From Gracilaria domingensis (lineage: Eukaryota > Rhodophyta > Florideophyceae > Gracilariales > Gracilariaceae), in contig VCMS01000393.1 in assembly GCA_022539475.1 (NCBI GenBank), positions 1 through 26,100 on the forward strand: a stretch of 26,100 nucleotides of DNA. Reading direction: 5' to 3'. The translations under genes were made by a program, and so were the position numbers. Position 1 is the stretch's first letter, and each line of letters opens with the position of its first letter. A model generated the notes under the pieces. The model was not told the DNA's origin and did no database searches. It saw only the letters and a list, made by a program, of their open reading frames with translations. Below, in pieces: positions 1-8,480 of this stretch.

Positions 1-455
1 TTAAATCTGCTTCAACAACCGTCCTTCGTTAAAGTATCTGACAAAAAAAAGAAGAAGTATTGTGGTCAGAGTGATATACCGATCTTTGAGATGATAGTTG
101 TTTTAAGTGGACCAACCAAGCAAAGAGGTTCAGCCTCAGCAGACGTTTACACGCCAGGAAGAAAGACAACCCAAAGTGAAAGCGTAGAGTACTCCGCTGT
201 TACACTGTTCTTGCAGACTCTCGAAATGGCCTCGACCAGACCAGAAGCTCCACTGAAATGCATGAACCGCAAAGAGCTCGACCAGAAAACAGGAAGATCT
301 GACGACATAATAAGCCCCTTGTTTAATGATGGGCAGTTTAACGTGCGGTTAGCTTCTTAGCGGGAGTGTCACGTTGAATGATATAAAAGTAGTTCTAAAT
401 CCGCCGAAAAGACCAAACATTATTCGGAATGCAGGGGGGACGCTGAAACGTAAGT
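1..455. other. No supported gene
   Basis: No reading frame here has protein-like character that I can defend. A plus-strand open frame at 91-360 has no recognisable motif. A consensus splice donor (GTAAGT) occupies 450-455, directly before the ATG of the next remnant, so this stretch could hold an upstream exon or 5' leader, but nothing else supports that. Confidence 0.3.
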
Positions 456-1012
456 ATGGCGCATTCAAAAGTGAATACGAAAACTGCGTTAACCCGGGTT
501 AGCGACAAGCTGCAAGGGGATCCAGACGCGTTAGCAGAATTCTGCCAATGGAAGAGGCACATAATGTATGCTTCTGTTTTTTTGAAGTAATCCAAAAGCT
601 CTGGAACCCCTTTGCGACACAGTGCATACTTCAGATGCACGAAGAAGAAGTGTGGGAGCCTCCTCTTCGTGGATATGCTTTGGAGGAAAGGGATCACTTG
701 GCACCGCAACAATAAGCGCAAAAAGTCTCGGGGAATAGAATCCAGTCATTCTGAGTGGACAGCTTGATAAACCGCATTTGAAAACCCTCACAACCCTGAG
801 GGGCTAAAAAAAAAGTTGCAAGAGGCGGCGCAAGAACAAATGCGGTTTGAAGCATAGAAGCTGACGCGCGATTTACCAAAAAGCAAACTGTAGAAAAGGC
901 CATGCAGCCGTACGAAGCACAAATGGCGAAGACAGATTGGGGACGAGAAGAACGTAGGTTCTTACAGAATAGTTTGCGGCGCTGCTTGCCCAAGCTGGGC
1001 AAACAACAGTAA
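456..1012 (+). pseudogene. Decayed gene for an unknown charged, helical protein
   Basis: Four protein-like pieces follow each other in changing frames. Piece one (456-590) starts at an ATG with MAHSKVNTKTALTRV and contains LAEFCQWKRHI. Piece two continues in another frame to a stop at 713 and reads EVIQKLWNPFATQ, then HEEEVWEPPLRGYALEERD. Piece three (771-857) contains GLKKKLQEAAQEQM. Piece four (851-1012) contains FTKKQTVEKAMQPYEAQM and REERRFLQNSLRR. The first frame change falls at a run of seven T near 576-582, and piece three begins beside a run of nine A near 807-815. I do not recognise the family; the last two pieces look like charged helices or coiled coil. It may be a pseudogene, or a gene broken by homopolymer sequence errors. 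The opposite strand also has open frames, but they have no such charged-helix character. Confidence 0.4.
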
Positions 1013-2518
1013 CAATGAGGAAATTAAACATATCTCGTTCTCTCTATCATTGCCAAAGAATTCCGCCGTCAATCTGTGTACATAGTCATTGCCTCTGTCA
1101 TTCCCTCAAAGTTGACTCCGTTTTTCTTGGCATAACAGAATCCGAGGCGAAAAAATAGGAACCGATCATACGGAAGGAGCAGGTAGCATGCTGAAGACTA
1201 GGATAAGAAACTTTCTCGATGAGCCCTAGGACTGAGAACAAGCTTTACCAAATCACCACCACTTTAAGCCGCCGTAATAAAGTTGGGTTCCTTCAGATGT
1301 GAAGGATGCACAACCCTGCCTCCGCTTTAGAAAAACCGTCGTACTACCCACAACGCGTACATTAATCCCCCGAAATACCGAGGTACAGGTCGCTAACAAT
1401 ATCGTTCTGTTTAGTCAAGTCAAACTCAAGTTCTCTTCAAACCAGGTTCTCTAATAAAAAGGAAGACTTTAGGCATCGGCAAAATGCATTAGATAGAAGA
1501 CGCCCCAATAATCAAATGACAACACACTCCTGTGTTGCACAAAAAAACATACAAAACCGATTTGGCATTATCGAAAAGGCCTCAGCTCGCATACATTTGA
1601 CCTTCTCTCTACTGTGCAGGGACTATGGCATTTTGTACTGGTTGAACCAGCTGAATGCTTGAGCGGTGACCATTCTTCGCAATTAGATCTCGGAGTACAA
1701 ACAAAAAACAATTTCGAGATCTGGACCTCGTCGAGGAGATATCATGTTCGTCCATAGCGTTAGCATTTCTGGAACGTGTCTGGAATGTTTTGACCTCGCC
1801 GTCCCTAGTTCTAGGAACGGATCCTGCGAGATACGGTATGTGTGCGTATGCCACGTCGCACCGGAACGCTCCCATGTTCCTTGTTCGGCTAAACTATGCC
1901 TTCGAATCTTATTGTGACGAGCAGTCATGCCTTCTGCCGCTGCGTAGGACTGCCTCTGCTACGACCCCTGGCCTGTAATTCCATAGCGGACCTTCCAGCC
2001 ACCTCCACGATGTAAAGTAAACGGACCAGATTTCAAAGTTGACTATACGAGCCATATTTTAGAGCCGTCACGTCTCTTAGTGTTTATGGACTGGCCACGT
2101 CGGAGCAGCTTCACTTTGAATCTCATATTCTTTCAATATTCTTCTTAAACGGCGAATAGGTTCCCATCCCTTTTTTCTCGGTAGTCGGCCTCTCGTCGTT
2201 AATCTGGCAACACTCGTCACTGCCCTGGTCAATGCCTCACGCAATCATTGATGCTTGATGACGGACTTCCGTTAGTACTAGAGAATATGGACTACTATTC
2301 TGGCTGAGAAGTAAACACCTGCTGACCGGGAGATTCTCAGTCTCTTTCCGAAGTTGTCGTTTACTTTCTTAGAAAACTCATTAAAACAAGCTCGACTGTG
2401 CAATAACATGGGACATCTCCGAGCTCATACCATGCAGTGGGGTCCTCCAAGTCTCGACTCATTTCCGGAAATCCTCAAGCCTCACAATCTCTATTTCTTT
2501 CGACAAGTTGAGATCTGG
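1013..2518. other. No supported gene
   Basis: Roughly 1.5 kb with only short open frames on both strands (for example 1609-1875 minus and 1790-1978 plus). None shows a motif or sustained coding character. I see no RNA gene, no long repeat and no clear transposon end. Confidence 0.3.
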
Positions 2519-3202
2519 TTACATCCTAGCTCTCTGACCTTGTTCTTCTCTGCTTTCAAGTTCCTTTCGGAGAAGCTGAAGCTCCATATCTCTGTTCTCT
2601 GTCAGTTCGACCATCTTCTGTATCATTGCTCGTTGCACTTCAGCTCACAGATCTTGCATATGACTGGATATCATAGTAGTGTTCTTGTCCTGCTTTGACT
2701 CTGCTTCATCTATTCGATGTGCAGCTTGCATCTCCTTCCTACATGGGCTGGGTGTAGATTCTCTCCGACCCCTCCCATGGATGGCTTCGAGGCCTGAGAT
2801 GAACGATCTTGCATTGGCACATTCTTAGTAGTAGCGCTAAGCCTGCTTCGAGCTTCTTTGAGCTTCTGCTCGTGCTCAGCAAGGATCGTCTTCACGGCCT
2901 CAACAACAGATTCTGAATCTTGTCTTTCTAGAAGCAGAATCTCTTGCTGCTCAAGCCGGTGAGTCTCCGCGAAAATGATTCGTAGTTCTTTCCGCGAGAT
3001 GTCATCCCGAGCTGCAGCTAGCTTCGGCGTCAACGAGTCCAAACGGCGGCTTGTCCACTCTAACATCCTGCCCATCTGTATCTATCGCCGTTGCGCCATA
3101 TTTAAACTTAGTTGATGTCATTTCTAAGTCTCGAGATCTTAGTGCCTTCGCTAGTTGCTTAAACCTCTCCGAGTCACTACCACTGGTTGAAATAGTGTTC
3201 AT
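2519..3202 (-). pseudogene. Decayed coiled-coil protein gene, unknown family
   Basis: Read on the minus strand, an ATG at 3202 opens with MNTISTSGSDSERFKQLAKA. The frame then shifts near 3075-3040 into a long helical stretch ending at 2710, with RRLDSLTPKLAAARDDI, HRLEQQEILLLERQDSESVV and AEHEQKLKEARSRL. A second shift near 2780-2740 leads into a third frame that runs to 2519, with RKEMQAAHRIDEAESKQDK, one in-frame TGA at 2647-2645, then QRAMIQKMVELTENRDMEL and LRKELESREEQGQRARM. The spacing of Leu, Glu, Lys and Arg is typical of coiled coil. The family is not recognised; a structural protein or a transposon-encoded accessory protein are both possible. The plus-strand frame at 2354-2698 is its shadow. 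Two shifts plus a nonsense codon argue for a pseudogene. Confidence 0.5.
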
Positions 3203-3754
3203 GGCAGCTGACCATCGGCCCAAGGCTTCCCAGACGTATCAACTGCGAAAGCTCCTCCTCGACCGTCACCCTGTTTGCCAACACTAGTTCCACTCGCTAG
3301 TATTTTGTCCTTTCCATCTGTGAACAAATCACCGTAACACGCCACCGATGTCCCTTCAGGAACCTCACAACACTTGAATGGATTTCCCCATCCCGTGACA
3401 ATAAGCTCTGTGAAGCAGTTCAAGGGTTTTGTGAGGAAGCCTGACCGCTCAAGGTCTGCTACTCCTCGAACTCTGTACAGACGCAGACCCACGCCCAACA
3501 GCCAGCTCAGTATCACCGGATGGTAGAGTAGATTCCTGCGACCGGGATCCAGATGGTTGTAATTCTGCGGACTTCGGACTGAGTCCTCCATCCAATATGT
3601 TTGAGCGAACCAAACCCTGATCCCGGCTTTCTTCATCAGAACTTTGCCATACTGAGATCCGTTTCCGGAACAAACCGGCGGATTGCTCCATTGTTCTACT
3701 CGGCCGCTTTCCATGATCGGCGGCTAGGGAGGCGGTGTTTGGTTGCCGAACTTT
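3203..3754 (-). other. Possible further remains of the WD40 gene
   Basis: This segment lies between the recognisable WD40 tail and the coiled-coil remnant. A 171-codon minus-strand frame (3714-3199) is open. About 30 residues in, it reads GIRVWFAQT, with aspartate and valine a few residues later, which weakly recalls the late WD repeat of the same plant-type family. A second overlapping frame (3691-3449) is serine-rich. Neither is convincing alone. Confidence 0.2.
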
Positions 3755-3923
3755 TTAATGAGCGTCTGTCATCAGTCGTCCATCAGAAGCTGAGTATTGG
3801 AAAACTTCATTGTCAATAGCAGACACCAAAAGGCACTCGTCATCAGGTGAAAAACACCCCTCACGTCTCACTCCGACTTCTCGTCGTAAACACTGGTCGT
3901 CGCCCTCCCCCAGGTCTCAATTA
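3755..3923 (-). pseudogene. Displaced C-terminal continuation of the WD40 protein
   Basis: Directly after the stop that ends the WD40 frame, the same frame reads a second stop and then LRPGGGRRPVFTTRSRSET. After a one-base change of frame near 3856 it reads CFSPDDECLLVSAIDNEV, then FQYSASDGRL, and stops at 3755-3757. From memory, plant WD40 proteins of this family continue after their WDL repeat with a basic, serine-rich link and a block of the form CFSPDD-x-x-LLVSA-x-DNEV. The order and spacing here agree. So the product should extend past 3924 and is truncated in this sequence by tandem stops (TGA TAA) and a frameshift. Confidence 0.6.
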
Positions 3924-5129
3924 TCACAAGTCCCATTTCTTCACACATTGGGCAAAAATCGCGGTTATGAGCACATGAAGATTGCGATAAGCAAACTTCG
4001 TGACATTATTGCCTTGATTATGACAATCCTTCATAACCTGTACTTTTCGACCAGTGGCCAGATCGTATAAACCGACATCCCGAGTTACTCCGCTAACGGC
4101 AAATCGCGCATCACATGCACTGGTATGGATCGACGTCAAATGATCAAAGAGTTCAGACGTATACACACAGCCACCCCTCCTCCTATCCCTCATCAAGCTA
4201 ACACTAAACACATGTATAGCTCCAGCATTTGATCCCGCGAGGAACAGGTCACCCTGTTTGTTTAACCAAGACAGTACCTCACGTGCGGCAGCAGCGGCAC
4301 CATTTGCATTGCGACCAAACTGTAATCTCCTTAATGAATTCGTTTTAGAGAATACAGCCCCCGGCTCACGATCTCCCAAGCCCCCCTTCAAATGACAAGA
4401 AGCCTTCACAACACCACTTTCCATATCCATCACAACCAAGTATCCTTTCTCTGTTCCATACACAAACTCGCCCGGGATTCTCGGATTGAACTGAAATTGA
4501 CGACGGCGATCGCCAATCTGACACAAATATTCTATGCGAGGAGCGCCGGGTGGAGTGAGCAGAACACGCGAAAACTGGTCTTCAAACCCGTAGTCTTGCT
4601 CGCCTTCATAGCCAGTACTCGCCTGCGCAGCAGAATCCTTTGCTCCGCGCGACGTTGGTAACAAACCACTCCATGGTTCCGCGAGAGCGGAAGGACCATC
4701 GGTCATACGCGAGGACAACGCAGCAGCCTGAACGCGACGCATTCTTTCAATAAATGAAGCATCACGTTCGTTCGGTGTAGAGGAAGTCGCTGCCAGGGCA
4801 ACGGTCAAACCCGTAGCGACGCTCAGTCTTGAACGTCCACCACCAGACTGTATACCAGCAGCAGCAACGGCAGCCATCAAATCCATGACAGGTTCTGCTT
4901 GCGAAGCAGTACGACGCCTCTTCCGTAATCTAGGCTCTGAAATGGTGCAGGAACTGCTCCGCGAAAGTCTGGAGTCATGCGAAATACCCATTTCACGATC
5001 TCGCAACAGTGACACGGTGCTCTTCCTAATTGAAACACCAGGGGGCGTCCGATGATGTTTGAAATGGTTGCGCGCAAGTTGACGAGCCTTATTAAGTTCC
5101 TCAGGGCCTATATTGACGCCATCAATCAT
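3924..5129 (-). CDS. WD40-repeat protein, plant-type LRR/WD40 family (401 codons open)
   Basis: This is the longest credible frame in the window. The ATG at 5129 was chosen because it is the first true ATG; the frame stays open two codons further upstream. The first 200 or so residues are low complexity and rich in Ser, Arg and Ala, with a basic cluster (RLRKRRR, near residue 70) that could be a nuclear signal. From about residue 205 it is a beta-propeller: RRRQFQFNPRIPGEFVYGT, then GYLVVMDMESGVV, LAGSNAGAIHVFSV, ELFDHLTSIHTS, SGVTRDVGLYDLATGRKVQV and finally VKKWDL. In plants, proteins with this order (PRQFEYHP-like opening, then QLTSVHVN, ALYDI and WDL repeats) are annotated as WD40 proteins of unclear role; some WD40 proteins act as DDB1-CUL4 substrate receptors, which is only a guess here. 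The frame ends at tandem stops inside the propeller, and homologous sequence continues downstream. Confidence 0.75.
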   Translation of the reverse strand: MIDGVNIGPEELNKARQLARNHFKHHRTPPGVSIRKSTVSLLRDREMGISHDSRLSRSSSCTISEPRLRKRRRTASQAEPVMDLMAAVAAAGIQSGGGRSRLSVATGLTVALAATSSTPNERDASFIERMRRVQAAALSSRMTDGPSALAEPWSGLLPTSRGAKDSAAQASTGYEGEQDYGFEDQFSRVLLTPPGAPRIEYLCQIGDRRRQFQFNPRIPGEFVYGTEKGYLVVMDMESGVVKASCHLKGGLGDREPGAVFSKTNSLRRLQFGRNANGAAAAAREVLSWLNKQGDLFLAGSNAGAIHVFSVSLMRDRRRGGCVYTSELFDHLTSIHTSACDARFAVSGVTRDVGLYDLATGRKVQVMKDCHNQGNNVTKFAYRNLHVLITAIFAQCVKKWDL

Positions 5130-6038
5130 GCGCAACGGCTTTTTTTGTGACGGAAAGCAAAAACACGCGGTAGTGAGGCACGAGCGCTACGGGGGTAGGA
5201 TTAACGAGAGCAATAGGAGCCCAGCCATTGGGCAGGTGACGTGCTGCATCATGCTGCGAATGATCAACCATATCGATAGGTTCTGTTACAGTGCGTCGGG
5301 GACCGAAGGGTTTGGCGATAATGATGTGTTGATTGTGGCAGCGGTAGCAGTCACAGGGGCGGATGCAGCATTGGGCATAAGTGCATCATGACACGGCTCA
5401 GGACATGGTTGCTTTGGAGAAAAATAAGCGCAGTTGTACTGTCGTGAATGAGAATGATGTTGGCGACGGCGAAGCGAGTGCTGCGTACACATCGCAGAGT
5501 TACGTTCAGCGGCATCATGCAGATCGGTGGCAGAAGTAGAAAGTGAGCGACAGAGATTTTTCATAGAATCATATGTAGTCAAGTCATATATGCTGCCGGC
5601 AAATAATGCAGCAACTAGAGAAGGCAAGGCATCCAGAAACTCGGCCGTTCTTCACAAGTTGGAAAACTTAGTGCAGCGGAGCGACACCCAACGCAGATCC
5701 TTAAGAAGAGCGAGAGTGTGATAATGAACGGAGGATATAGGACACGCATCCATACGCGAGCCAACGAGTTTCGAATGCGGGTGTGAGAGAGGATAAGAAT
5801 GAAAGAAAGGGTTCCAAGGACGCAAGGCTATGGCGTTTAGATTGCAACATGCAGTAAAGTCAATCTCAACCCAGATATCATGCGGAAGACAAAACGAAGC
5901 AGCCATGAGAGCACCAGCACCATCGGCACTCAAGTTGGTGAGAACTGAACGACGGGGCGTGAACTGGTGTTCGTGGTAAACAAGGGTGATATGGCGCTGA
6001 GCCCATTACACGAGAGGTGTTTGAAGAAGGCGGAGCAT
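5130..6038 (-). pseudogene. N-terminal LRR-like part of the same gene, interrupted
   Basis: An ATG at 6038-6036 opens a frame shared with the WD40 block. It has in-frame stops at 6008-6006 (TAA), 5654-5652 (TGA) and 5288-5286 (TAA). Despite these, the text between the stops is protein-like: RHITLVYHEHQFTPRRSVL, NLSADGAGALMAASFCLP, LALLKDLRWVSLRCTKFSNL, then EFLDALPSLVAALFAG. These resemble leucine-rich repeats of the ribonuclease-inhibitor type. After 5286 the likely frame is shifted by one and reads TVTEPIDMVDHSQHD, GWAPIALVNPTPVAL and HYRVFLLSVTKK. It returns to the WD40 frame at a run of seven A (minus strand, near 5142-5148). I infer one LRR-WD40 protein of about 750 residues whose 5' half carries nonsense and frameshift lesions. 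The alternative is that only the WD40 part is expressed from its own ATG. Confidence 0.5.
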
Positions 6039-6174
6039 GTTATATATTGATAGGCTGTAGGGTTATAATGTAGGCCAGACACAGCATGTGACTGGATGAC
6101 GGACTATACGACATCGGCGGTGACAGAAACGGCAACGGCGACACAGGATTGGCCAAGGGCGAGAAAACTTTCGA

Positions 6175-7170
6175 CTATCGGCGTCTTACGTATCCGAATC
6201 GCTGTAGCTCCACAGCAATGTTGTCTCGTATCATTGATGTTTCTCGACTTCGGTTTCTTGACCGTATGTTATCTGACTCCATGTGGAGATTGTTCTGTAA
6301 ATGCACGATCGGTGACCCATGTACACTGTTGTCTACATGGCTTGGAATTGTTTCGAATGAGCTTCCGTCGTCCACATCTAATACGAAATTATGCAGCTTG
6401 CATGCAACCATAATGATAAGCGTAACTTTGTGCAGGGGGTAGCGAATTGCGGACCAAAAGATGCCGAACCGACAGACCAATATACCGAATGCGTGTTCCA
6501 CCACAGTCCTACAAGAAGACAAGTATGCATTAAAGGAATCTTCCAACCCACTTAAACCTTTCCCCGGATACGGTGTCAACACTCTGGACTCATTTGAATA
6601 AGCGTCATCAGCAGCAACAACAGCCCAACTAGGGAGCTAGGGTCCTTTTAGTAGCTCATACAGTTTCGTAGATGAAAACGCAGTAGAATCGTGTGTTCCC
6701 CCAGAATGAGTTGCAGACACGAAGCAGAACTTGTAGTCGGCCTGCGCTGCAGCTTGAACGCGGACAGCGAAGAACCCTTTTCGATTGAAATACTTCTTAG
6801 GATCCTTCACATCACTTCGTTTTGGCTTCGTTATCTCGATCGCGATTCCATCAAGTGCTGCGAGTATACCATAGATCGGAGATCGCCGCAGCTGACAAAA
6901 CATATTAGCCTTTTGCGTGCATTCTGCGTGGGTAGTAGGGAAACGAATCTCAGGTAGCAAGGTATCCAATGCACACAATGTTTCCTCAAATATGCTGTAT
7001 ACTGTACTGGAACCTATTCCATACGGCCACCATACGTCCAAATAGCTAGCTCCAGCCATAATACGTAGTGTAACAAACAAAATTATTTCGACGTTGAGTG
7101 CCGTCGAAGCCTGGGTATGATGTCGCTGTGAGCGTTTTAAAAAAGGTCGTACGTCTGTGTTTCCGGGATG
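6175..7170 (-). mobile_element. PIF/Harbinger DDE transposase, one in-frame TAG
   Basis: Transposases of this family (DDE_Tnp_4) cut and paste DNA with an Asp-Asp-Glu triad. The minus frame is open from 7170, just after a TAG at 7173-7171, to a stop at 6175, except for one TAG at 6639-6637. The N-terminal part reads STALNVEIILFVTLRIMAG, then YGIGSSTVYSIFEETL, the usual helical region. The first catalytic Asp is in ALDGIAIEI, followed by KKYFNRKGFFAVRVQAA and SGGTHDSTAF. The second Asp, in VVAADDAYS, lies just after the TAG. The Glu is in RTVVEHAFGILVCRFGIF, about 35 residues on. Frame and spacing are preserved across the TAG, so this is a young relic disabled by a single nonsense change and lacking a proven start. 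I did not find clear terminal inverted repeats or a 3-bp target duplication. The plus-strand frames at 6096-6442 and 6691-6957 are shadows. Confidence 0.85.
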
Positions 7171-7368
7171 CTAGTTTACAGTCCAAAAATCGCAGAAAAA
7201 AAATGCTAGTATTTCATATGTTAAATTGCGATTAGTGGAAGTTTGAAGTGGAAGAAAAACTAGAGTAAACTCCAGATTCTGCAGTATGGTTTGAATGGAA
7301 TACTAGGCTTGACTTTCAAACTACGAGCTATTTCTAAGAAATATGAAAGTTGCTAGAATCTTAGAACT
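7171..7368. other. AT-rich spacer upstream of the transposase
   Basis: No gene is visible. It contains short inverted elements, for example ATTTCTAAGAAAT near 7329-7341, flanked by ACTTTCA and TGAAAGT. This could be the 5' region of the Harbinger element or a small non-autonomous repeat. Confidence 0.3.
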
Positions 7369-7466
7369 AACTTCCATTTCTGCTAGTTCACTAGTACTAC
7401 CGGTCCATCGGTCCAAAAGAGCCATCGGTCCGAAAGCACAGTGGAAGTTCCATCCTAGCAGAAATG
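7369..7466. repeat. Inverted and tandem short repeats
   Basis: A perfect 12-bp inverted pair (CATTTCTGCTAG at 7375-7386, its reverse complement at 7455-7466) encloses a 17-bp-spaced duplication of CCATCGGTCC (7405-7414 and 7422-7431). A second inverted pair (AACTTCCA at 7369-7376, TGGAAGTT at 7442-7449) interlocks with the first rather than nesting in it. It lies between the transposase and the tandem gene family and may be a transposon end or a small foldback element. Confidence 0.6.
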
Positions 7467-7750
7467 ACTGTTATTGATGCAGTATTGCAGGTTCATGCAA
7501 GGTATAGCACCACATGTAAACAGGTCCAAACCGGTCATCGTACACATCTCCACCCTACTTCCCACCCCCGAAAATCCATTCTGACATCACCAAAGAAGCC
7601 CTGTATCATTTGGAAGACAATTACGCATCGAAACTCACCCAATAGATACCCTGAAAATGCTCTCGTTGCCCTCAATGTAGACATCCCCTTGGTTAGTTTT
7701 CTGTTGCCTAGTCTCTTCGTCCATCTCAACATGGAAATAAACACACTTAC

Positions 7751-8102
7751 CTCAACATTCTTCGCCATCTTCATCTCCCCAACTCCCTCGAAAACATCTC
7801 AACTGCACAATTTCCAGCACCGCCACCGATCCATTGCCATCCAACGCACCTGCACATGCACAAACACAAGCTAGTCAAATACTCCGTTAGATACGTTTCC
7901 ATCTTCGAAACTTTCCCAAATGCACACTTATCTACTTACCATGTGTCCCTACCTGACCAATAGCCTCGAAAACACGAATCAAACTGTCCCGAAAATCCTG
8001 CACATACACATAAAACAGTAACCAGTTAGCATTCTTATCAGAACTCGAACAAAAAACATCTCGTACTTACTCCGACGCGTAAGTTGCTATCCACACCGAA
8101 CT
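7751..8102 (-). CDS. Spliced gene, downstream tandem copy, 3' exons
   Basis: Three minus-strand exons can be built with consensus sites. Exon 8102-8071 follows TCTTGTTCGTCAG and ends at a GTAAGT donor (8070-8065). Exon 7997-7940 follows TATGTGCAG and ends at GTAAGT (7939-7934). Exon 7849-7751 follows GTGCATGTGCAG and ends at GTAAGT (7750-7745). The first two join in frame to give FGVDSNLRVGDFRDSLI, then RVFEAIGQVGTHG; the next exon adds ALDGNGSVAVLEIVQLR and reaches a stop near its end. I do not recognise the protein. A helical tail of this kind would suit the Myb-like accessory protein carried by many PIF/Harbinger elements, but no Myb domain is visible. Exon limits are predictions; the last exon could use another acceptor. 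Confidence 0.4.
7883..8070. repeat. Direct repeat A, copy 1 (second copy at 8481-8671)
   Basis: The two copies are offset by about 600 bp and similar over almost their whole length. Shared blocks include CTTCGAAAC, ATCTACTTACCATGTGTCCC, ATCAAACTGTCCC, AGTTAGCATTC and TCGAACAAAAA. They differ by many substitutions and small indels, so the duplication is not recent. The conserved parts cover the short exon and both flanking splice sites of the minus-strand gene. Confidence 0.85.
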
Positions 8103-8207
8103 CTGACGAACAAGAATTTGGAGTAATGTCAAAGAATGATTACCTGTAAGGCCTCCGTTGAGGTAATCATTCTTTCCATGACCCCAAACTCTTGTTCGTC
8201 AGAGTTC
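8098..8207 (-). ncRNA. Long imperfect hairpin 1, miRNA-precursor-like
   Basis: Arms 8098-8145 and 8161-8207 are reverse complements over 47-48 bases apart from about four positions, with a 15-base loop (8146-8160). The outer 18 bp (GAACTCTGACGAACAAGA) and the inner 15 bp (AAAGAATGATTACCT) pair perfectly. Two of the mismatches would be G-U pairs in a minus-strand RNA but A-C clashes in a plus-strand RNA, so a minus transcript folds better. One arm includes the splice acceptor and start of the exon at 8102. Size and shape fit an miRNA or siRNA precursor, or a local inverted duplication. Expression is unknown. Confidence 0.5.
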
Positions 8208-8274
8208 AGTTTCATTAGCATGAGTTTTCTAGAAACCCAACCACCCAGCCACATCGTAACCATTCTCCTTTATC

Positions 8275-8353
8275 CACTTCACCTCAAAAAACACGTTACA
8301 AATAGGAAACGAACTTCGTTTCCTATGTGTAACGTGTTTCTTGAGGTAAAGTG
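8275..8353 (-). ncRNA. Long hairpin 2, almost loop-less
   Basis: Arms 8275-8313 and 8315-8353 (39 bases each) are reverse complements at 36 positions around a single central base, so the DNA is a near-perfect palindrome. Inner 12 bp and middle blocks such as AACACGTTACA pair exactly. Two of the three mismatches become G-U pairs only in a minus-strand RNA, as in hairpin 1. The arms share no sequence with hairpin 1. It could be a small-RNA precursor, a foldback element or a fresh palindromic duplication. Confidence 0.5.
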
Positions 8354-8394
8354 CTTGAAGTAAACCACCGCCTGCCGCCCCATCCCCATTCCAC

Positions 8395-8471
8395 TTCCAA
8401 TCTAAAGATCCCGCACGCTATAACTCCATGAACCTATCGCGCTCATTCTCGCAAACAGCCCCCGCCGCGCA
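8395..8471. repeat. Direct repeat B, copy 1 (second copy at 8851-8927)
   Basis: The copies are offset by 456 bp. They share blocks such as TTCCAATC, AAAGAT, CCGCACGCT, CATGAACCT and TCGCGCTCATT, ending in CCGCCGCGCA. On the minus strand both encode the NERDRFM-containing first exon. The offset differs from that of repeat A (about 600 bp), so roughly 140 bp, close to the space occupied by the hairpins, has been gained or lost between the copies. Confidence 0.85.
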
Positions 8472-8480
8472 GTCACATAT

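Larger units (their letters stand above)
8229..8480 (-). pseudogene. Broken 5' exon of the downstream tandem copy, with hairpin 2 inside
   Basis: This minus frame corresponds to the first exon of the other copy. It reads CDCAAGAVCENERDRFMEL, then a TAG at 8420-8418, then RAGSLDWKWNGDG; the intact copy has CFCAAAAMCNNERDRFMKL followed by QRAESLDW. After that it departs from the other copy and runs through both arms of hairpin 2 (LQALYLKKHVTHRKR, then VFFEVKWIKENGYDVAGWL) to a TAG at 8231-8229. The nonsense codon indicates decay. The open frame through the hairpin may be chance, or may show that the inverted duplication was built from coding DNA. Confidence 0.5.

Noticed and set aside
6036..6050. 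TATA-like sequence (TCAATATATA on the minus strand) as the promoter of the LRR-WD40 gene
   Set aside because: It lies only a few bases before the ATG, too close to serve as a TATA box for that start.
6096..6442. Two plus-strand open frames of about 100 codons
   Set aside because: They are antisense to the conserved C-terminal part of the Harbinger transposase, which has recognisable catalytic motifs.
5652..6639. Alternative genetic code (stop reassignment) to explain in-frame stops
   Set aside because: TAA, TGA and TAG all interrupt conserved frames in this window, so no single reassignment explains them.
8098..8353. CRISPR array or bacterial terminators from the two hairpins
   Set aside because: The stems differ in sequence, there are no regularly spaced repeats, and the surrounding genes have spliceosomal introns.
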